DNA from: Artemia franciscana
Taxonomy: Eukaryota; Arthropoda; Branchiopoda; Anostraca; Artemiidae
Direction: 5' to 3'
Assembly: GCF_032884065.1 (NCBI RefSeq)
Contig: NC_088863.1
Span: 65,249,702-65,313,701 of the forward strand
DNA length: 64,000 bases
The translations under genes and the position numbers were made by a program. Positions within the stretch are counted from its first letter, which is position 1, and every line of letters starts with the position of its first letter. Below are positions 59,149 to 64,000 of the stretch, piece after piece. The notes under the pieces are model-generated. The model had not been told where the DNA came from. It worked only from the letters and a program-made list of their open reading frames with translations, and ran no database searches.

Positions 59149-60909
<1,761 letters not shown>

Positions 60910-60984
60910 TATATATATATGTATATATATAAATCTAGTTTGACACTATATATTTTGATGCTTGGGTCACCCACATATTGCCAG

Positions 60985-62180
60985 GGTAGCGTGAATATAC
61001 ATAGCCATGGCTCAAAGAAACGTAGTATTTCCATTAAAACCTCTCAGAAATAACTCTTACTCTTGTTTAAATTAATATCTACTAAAAAACCCCATTTGAA
61101 TTGGTTGCTAGCCCCCCCCCCTCCTTGCGTTGGAATTTATCGCTAGGGGGTGGAATAGCCATTGAGTGTCACAGGTCAGGGATTGACAGAAAATAATTCC
61201 AAGAAAAATGAACAAAATATAGAATTTAGTCACATCTCTTGTGCGCCCATTTTCTTATTTTGAGAAAACTTAAATCATTCTGTAGCAAAATATCTCAAGA
61301 ATTTTTTTAAGAAGGGCCCTCCAAATACTTCATATCGCTAAGATCATATCGCTATGAAGTGAATAATCACTTTGTCTGGGTTTATAAAATCCTTTTAAAG
61401 CATTAGTCAAAAATTGATCAAGCTTTTTTTTTACTGTGTCGGTAGGTTCAATTCTGGATAAAACAATAATCCCTTTCTATCACTTTTTTCAGTTACCTCA
61501 AATCAAACCTTTTTAAATATGCACTGGCGCTGAAATTTGTCATCTCTTGGAGGAAATGATTTGTAGGGCCCTGGTTGAATTGAATGTTAGGGAACCCCAC
61601 TAGAATAGCTCGCTAGGGCCCCACTGAATATAATTTCTAGGCCCTGATTCGAATTGGATGTTAAGGGGACCGTTGGAACTGCCTTCTAAGGGGCGTGTCG
61701 GCCACGTACCGTCACAGTGGTGTGAATATGAATAGCCATGGCTCAAAGAAACGTAGCATTTCCACTAACACTTCTCAGAAATAACTCTTACTTTGGTTTA
61801 AATTTATCTGTAATAACAACCCCCCTCTTCTGGGATTGGTTGATAGACCCCCACCCCCATTGGAAGTGCTCGCTGGGGCTGGATCAGCCATTGAGTGTCA
61901 CAGGTTGGGAACTGAGAAAAAATAATACCAACAAAAATGAACAAAATATAGAATTCAGTCACATGTCTTGTGTCCATGTCTTAGATCACTCTTTAAGGAA
62001 ACTCCTGTAAACATTCTCAAAGAAGGAGTATTTTCCTATGTCTTGAAGAATTTTAATTCACTCTCTAACAAAACATCGCTAGAAATTTTCTTGGAAGAAT
62101 CCTCCAAAATGCTAGGTTCATATCACTAAGAAGTGAAGAATCATTTTTTCTTGGTTTATAATACCCTTCTAAAGCATTAC
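60985..62180 (+). repeat. ~720-bp repeat, one full unit and one partial
   Basis: The unit starts near GTGAATATACATAGCCATGG (about 60990) and again near 61725. It includes CATGGCTCAAAGAAACGTAG, GCCATTGAGTGTCACAGGT, ATGAACAAAATATAGAATT and AAAGCATTA. The offset is about 722 bp. The second unit ends near 62180, where the LINE frame begins. The related partial copy is at 55500-55860. Confidence 0.72.
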
Positions 62181-62248
62181 TTAGCAAGTAGATGCACTTC
62201 AAATATAACCAAACACTAGTAATTGAATTTCCCTTCAGCATCTCAATG

Positions 62249-64000
62249 ATTGCACTCACAAGAAACACGATATTATAAATCCAATTGTAAACCATGGATA
62301 AATAAAAAAATTTTGTGCCTAATAAATGAACGTGATAGACTCTTTAAGGAAGGATTTTTCCAGGAATCTCGAAAACTTCGAAACATTATTATTAGTGAAA
62401 ATCGTAAAGCAAGAAAAGAGCAGGGTGCTCACGTGCTCAATAAGTTACTGTATTCGAACCCTAAGAATTTCCACAAATGTATCCAAGATCTCATGGGAAA
62501 GGTCTCTTCTAAGTTTCTCTTACTGGATAGTAATGGCAACCCAGTGAGTGCAGACATCATAAACGATTATTTTACTTCAACTTGTAAAACTCACCCGCCA
62601 CTCCAAAATATGCCGGCCAACAGTGCAGTGAGTGACATTCCTTTGATTAGAATATATCAGACCCAGCTTAAACTCGAAAATCTTGATACAAATAAGTCAG
62701 TTTACCCAGGTGATATCCCTACCAAATTGATTTGTAAATGTGCCCATTATTTAAGTGTACCTCTAACTGCAATTTTTAACCAATGTCTTGTAGATGGTAT
62801 TTTTCCAGTGTGTTTTAAACGATCTATTATATCACCTATACCAAAAAACAAGACCCCAAAAGTCCCCTCTGACTTAAGACCAATATCAAAAACCTCCATT
62901 TTCTCTAAAATTTTTGAAAGTTTTATTTACAATTTCCTCTTTGATGATATTCAAGATAAAATTAACCCAAATCAGTTTGGCTTTAGACCGAATCATAGCA
63001 CAACCCATTGTTTATGTTATATACTAGACACTGTTTTCAAACATCTTGAGTTAAGTAGTTCTTACGTTGAGGCTGTTTTTGCTGATATTAGTAAAGCCTT
63101 TGACAACTTGGATCATCAGACATTTATTGATAATGCAAGGGCTTTAGGTGTCAGAGATTTTGTTTTACGTATAGTAGCTAGTTTTTTATCTGGTCGTGAG
63201 CAATGTGTAGTCCTCCCTAACGGAGATTCATCTGGTTTTACCTCAATTTCCTGTGGAGCACCCCAAGGGACTAAATTGGGTCCTTTAGGATTCTTAATTG
63301 TTTTTAACAATGTTTTACCAAACTTTGACAACACTTTTAAATTTGAGGATGATTTGACATTACTTAACCTTTGTCAAACCTCAAACACTTTGGGCGTTAA
63401 ACTTGACTCACTCATTAACAGCTTAAAGAATGATCTTGCCAATGTTAAGCTCAATCTGAGCATACCGAAAAGCAGTTTAATGCTATTCTCTTTTTTTAAA
63501 AATATACCCCAAATCAATAATTACCATTGCATCCCAAACTTAAACATGGTTAAGCTACTTGGTGTGCACTTGGACAATGACCTTAAATGGAAATCTCACT
63601 CTTTTCACTTATTTAAAACAGGTGGTTTTCTCCTTAGATCTTTCTCCCTTCTTAAACGGTTCTCCATATCAATCCAGAACCTTAAAATAATTTATTGTTC
63701 TTATATAAGACCTTGTCTTGAATATGCTTGCCCTGTCTGGCACCCTGGACTGACCAAATCCCAATGTTCTAAAATTGAAAGCATTCAAAAAAGAGCTATA
63801 AAAATTATACTGGGGACGTCCTATACTACTTATGATGAAGGTTTGGCTAGACTTGAAATCACTACATTGGAATCACGACGTCACTTCCTTACCATGAACT
63901 TCGGGCACAAGTGTCTTAGTTCTGACTATCATCGACGTCTTCTTCCCCCCTTCAAAGAAAACCCCCCAATCCTTCCCAATACAAGACTTAGTGCTCGTAG
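62249..64000 (+). CDS. LINE-E: CR1/L2-like reverse transcriptase ORF, intact to window edge
   Basis: An open frame of about 583 codons follows a TGA just before 62249 and has no stop before the window ends. Non-LTR retrotransposon ORF2: it copies the element RNA into DNA at the target site. Blocks: CKPWINKKILCLINERDRLF (pre-RT), LRPISKTSIFSKIFES (about 62875), INPNQFGFRPNHSTTHC (about 62963), FADISKAFDNLDHQ (about 63079-63120; catalytic D), CGAPQGTKLGPLGFL (about 63252-63296), FKFEDDLTLL (63336-63365; catalytic D-D), LGVHLDNDLKWKSH, then YIRPCLEYACPVWHPGL. The D-D box reads F-E-D-D where F/Y-A-D-D is usual. The endonuclease is not present; the 5' side abuts the ~720-bp repeat, so the copy is 5'-truncated. 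No ATG is proposed because the frame is internal. Confidence 0.85.

Overview
The window looks like a repeat-rich nuclear segment of an invertebrate animal, most likely an arthropod and perhaps a crustacean. The only host gene I recognise with confidence is an innexin, a gap-junction protein absent from plants and fungi. It has canonical GT-AG introns of about 4 kb. I cannot name the species. Nearly everything else is transposable-element DNA of many classes, most of it broken by stops and frameshifts, plus long (TA)n runs and minisatellites.

Layout. 1-2960: three fragments of non-LTR retrotransposons (LINEs). 4288-13360, minus strand: three innexin exons. Its last exon or exons are not visible. 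Intron 2 carries a 2.4-kb tandem-repeat element (copy A). 13960-19530: two more copies (B, C) just upstream of the innexin start. 20600-23515: a cluster of foldback (inverted-repeat) units. 23670-31160: a decayed Polinton/Maverick-like segment with integrase and protein-primed DNA polymerase B in opposite orientations. The polymerase is split by a 1741-bp Helitron (26334-28074) and by a 5'-truncated LINE (29936-31060). 33960-34160: a near-perfect 88-bp-arm palindrome with a hammerhead-like core. 36140-37312: hAT transposase remnant, minus strand. 37345-43845: a Ty3/gypsy-type LTR element with domain order gag-PR-IN-RT-RH (Gmr1-like), flanked by minisatellite-built LTR-like ends. An inverted, truncated second copy fills 43846-46215. 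46250-48290: copy D of the tandem-repeat element. 49117-50218: a rearranged Penelope-like element with two hammerhead-like motifs. 50295-55339: a 5-kb foldback structure with arms made of tandem repeats. 55862-60909: a nest of Helitron-derived pieces, one with both termini defined (59341-60909, minus strand). 60985-62180: a tandem repeat of about 720 bp. 62249-64000: an uninterrupted LINE reverse-transcriptase frame running off the window edge. It is the only long intact mobile-element frame here.

The most notable structures are: (i) the element family bounded by inverted TATGGCACTTG, with a variable number of ~290-bp units, in four copies; (ii) the Gmr1-like domain order, seen in two copies, with a second integrase zinc-binding-like block after RNase H; (iii) the giant foldback element; (iv) hammerhead-like motifs in Penelope-type sequence; and (v) a base-precise Helitron insertion within the polymerase of a Polinton-like element. 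All homology calls are by eye from translated motifs. No database search was run.
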